Assembly (NCBI GenBank): GCA_963608705.1
Contig: CAVDHB010000078.1
Span: forward strand, 20,059 to 84,058
Direction: 5' to 3'
Length of the DNA: 64,000 nt
Source: CAVDHB01 sp963608705
GTDB lineage: Bacteria > Bacteroidota > Bacteroidia > Bacteroidales > Bacteroidaceae
The first letter of the stretch is position 1, and each line of letters starts with the position of its first letter. Shown piece by piece: positions 63,303 to 64,000 of the stretch. The position numbers were made by a program, and so were the translations under genes. The notes beneath the pieces are model-generated. The model was not told the DNA's origin. It saw nothing but the letters and a program-made list of their open reading frames with translations, and did no database searches.

Positions 63303-64000
63303 ATGAATCTTTGGGACTTTTACAAGAACTACCCGGACGAGGAATCCTGCCGCAGGGCTTTCAAGGCGATGCGGGACAAGGAGGGCGTGAAGTGCCAGCA
63401 CTGCGGGAGTACCGACGTGGTTTGGCTGGAGAGCAAGCGTCAGTACCAGTGCAGGCACTGCCGCCACCGCACCACGCTGCGCTCCGGGACGGTCATGCAG
63501 GGCTCGAAGCTGCCGTTCCGCTACTGGTTCATAGCCATGCACCTGCTCACGGCCACGAAGAAGTCCATCTCCGCCTTGGAGATGCAGCGTCAGATAGGCC
63601 ACAAGAGATACCAGCCCATCTGGGAGATGATGCACAAGCTGCGCTCGGTGATGGGCATAAGGGAGGGGAAGTACACGCTGAAAGGCAACGTGGAGATAGA
63701 CGAGGGCTTCTTCACCACCGAGATACCCGACGAGAAGAAGGGCGAGAAGCTGAAATCCGGGGCGGGAAGCCAGCGCAAGGCGAAAGTTCTCGTCATGGCC
63801 GAGAGCGAGGAGGTGGAGAACCCCAAGCCGGGGAAGAAGCCCAAGAGAGTGGGGTTCATAAAGATGGTGGTCATCCCGGACGGAAAGGCGGAGACGCTGG
63901 ACGCCGCCGCGACAGCCTCCGTGGACGGGAACGCCGAGGTGGTCACGGACGACCACGGCTCCCACACGCACTTCAAAAGCCTTTTCAAGAGCCACGACTC
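63303..64000 (+). mobile_element. IS1595-family transposase gene, N-terminal part (cut by window edge)
   Basis: The frame runs from the ATG at 63303 to the window end (232 codons, incomplete). It has an N-terminal zinc ribbon (CQHC at residues 31-34 and CRHC at 50-53), the IS1595-type segment TLRSGTVMQGSKLPFRYWF and the start of the ISXO2-like DDE-type domain (GNVEIDEGFF with Asp133, later VVTDDHGSHTHF). The left end of the element is probably between about 63184 and 63240 but I cannot fix it. Codons end mostly in G or C, unlike all neighbours, so it is a recent arrival from a GC-richer host or a foreign lineage. Confidence 0.88.

Noticed and set aside
63285..63995. 236-residue minus-strand frame over the transposase
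   Set aside because: High GC makes long antisense frames common; the plus frame has the zinc ribbon and IS1595 motifs.

Overview
The window looks like chromosome of a gut-type Bacteroidota (order Bacteroidales, Bacteroides/Phocaeicola/Prevotella-like). The reasons are SusC/SusD pairs, a fused SecDF, a viroplasmin-RNase H, a lipoprotein-type Omp85 (TamL), an ECF sigma/FecR pair with an STN-containing SusC, and many promoters with the Bacteroidota -7 box TAnnTTTG instead of a sigma70 -10 box. I cannot resolve the species from sequence alone.

Layout. 1-15.7 kb is mostly core: a GNAT acetyltransferase (cut by the window edge) behind aroB; a large outer-membrane beta-barrel protein; a 213 bp MITE-like element; an operon of a DUF5715 peptidase-like protein, truA and a DMT transporter; upp; pckA; yitT-tamL; dnaK. 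15.7-32.8 kb is a carbohydrate region, all on the minus strand. A GH115 alpha-glucuronidase broken by internal deletion, a GH31 alpha-xylosidase-like enzyme and a membrane-bound SusR-like AraC regulator form one block. A polysaccharide utilisation locus (susC-susD-GH29-GH2-GH105) forms the second. 32.8-46.8 kb is housekeeping again: argS-rnhA-LtaS-like sulfatase, hup, rhomboid plus EEP-family protein, secDF, a DUF3843 protein and typA/bipA.

46.8-63.0 kb is the most interesting part. An ECF sigma factor and FecR-type anti-sigma are separated by about 3 kb from the locus they probably control: STN-SusC, SusD, DUF4843 lipoprotein, PKD-like lipoprotein, three tandem DUF4369-thioredoxin (TlpA) proteins and a trypsin-like serine protease. 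The set suggests uptake and processing of a proteinaceous ligand at the envelope, with redox handling of disulfides; the third TlpA has lost both redox cysteines. The 3 kb wedge between fecR and susC holds degenerate MITE copies, a repeat-rich non-coding stretch and a two-gene AAA-ATPase/RloB (AbiL-like) anti-phage module. The window ends in a GC-rich IS1595-family transposase, cut by the edge, beside a perfect match to the MITE terminal repeat.

No rRNA, tRNA or CRISPR array was recognised. Promoter and terminator calls are by eye from the TAnnTTTG motif and from stems with T-tracts.
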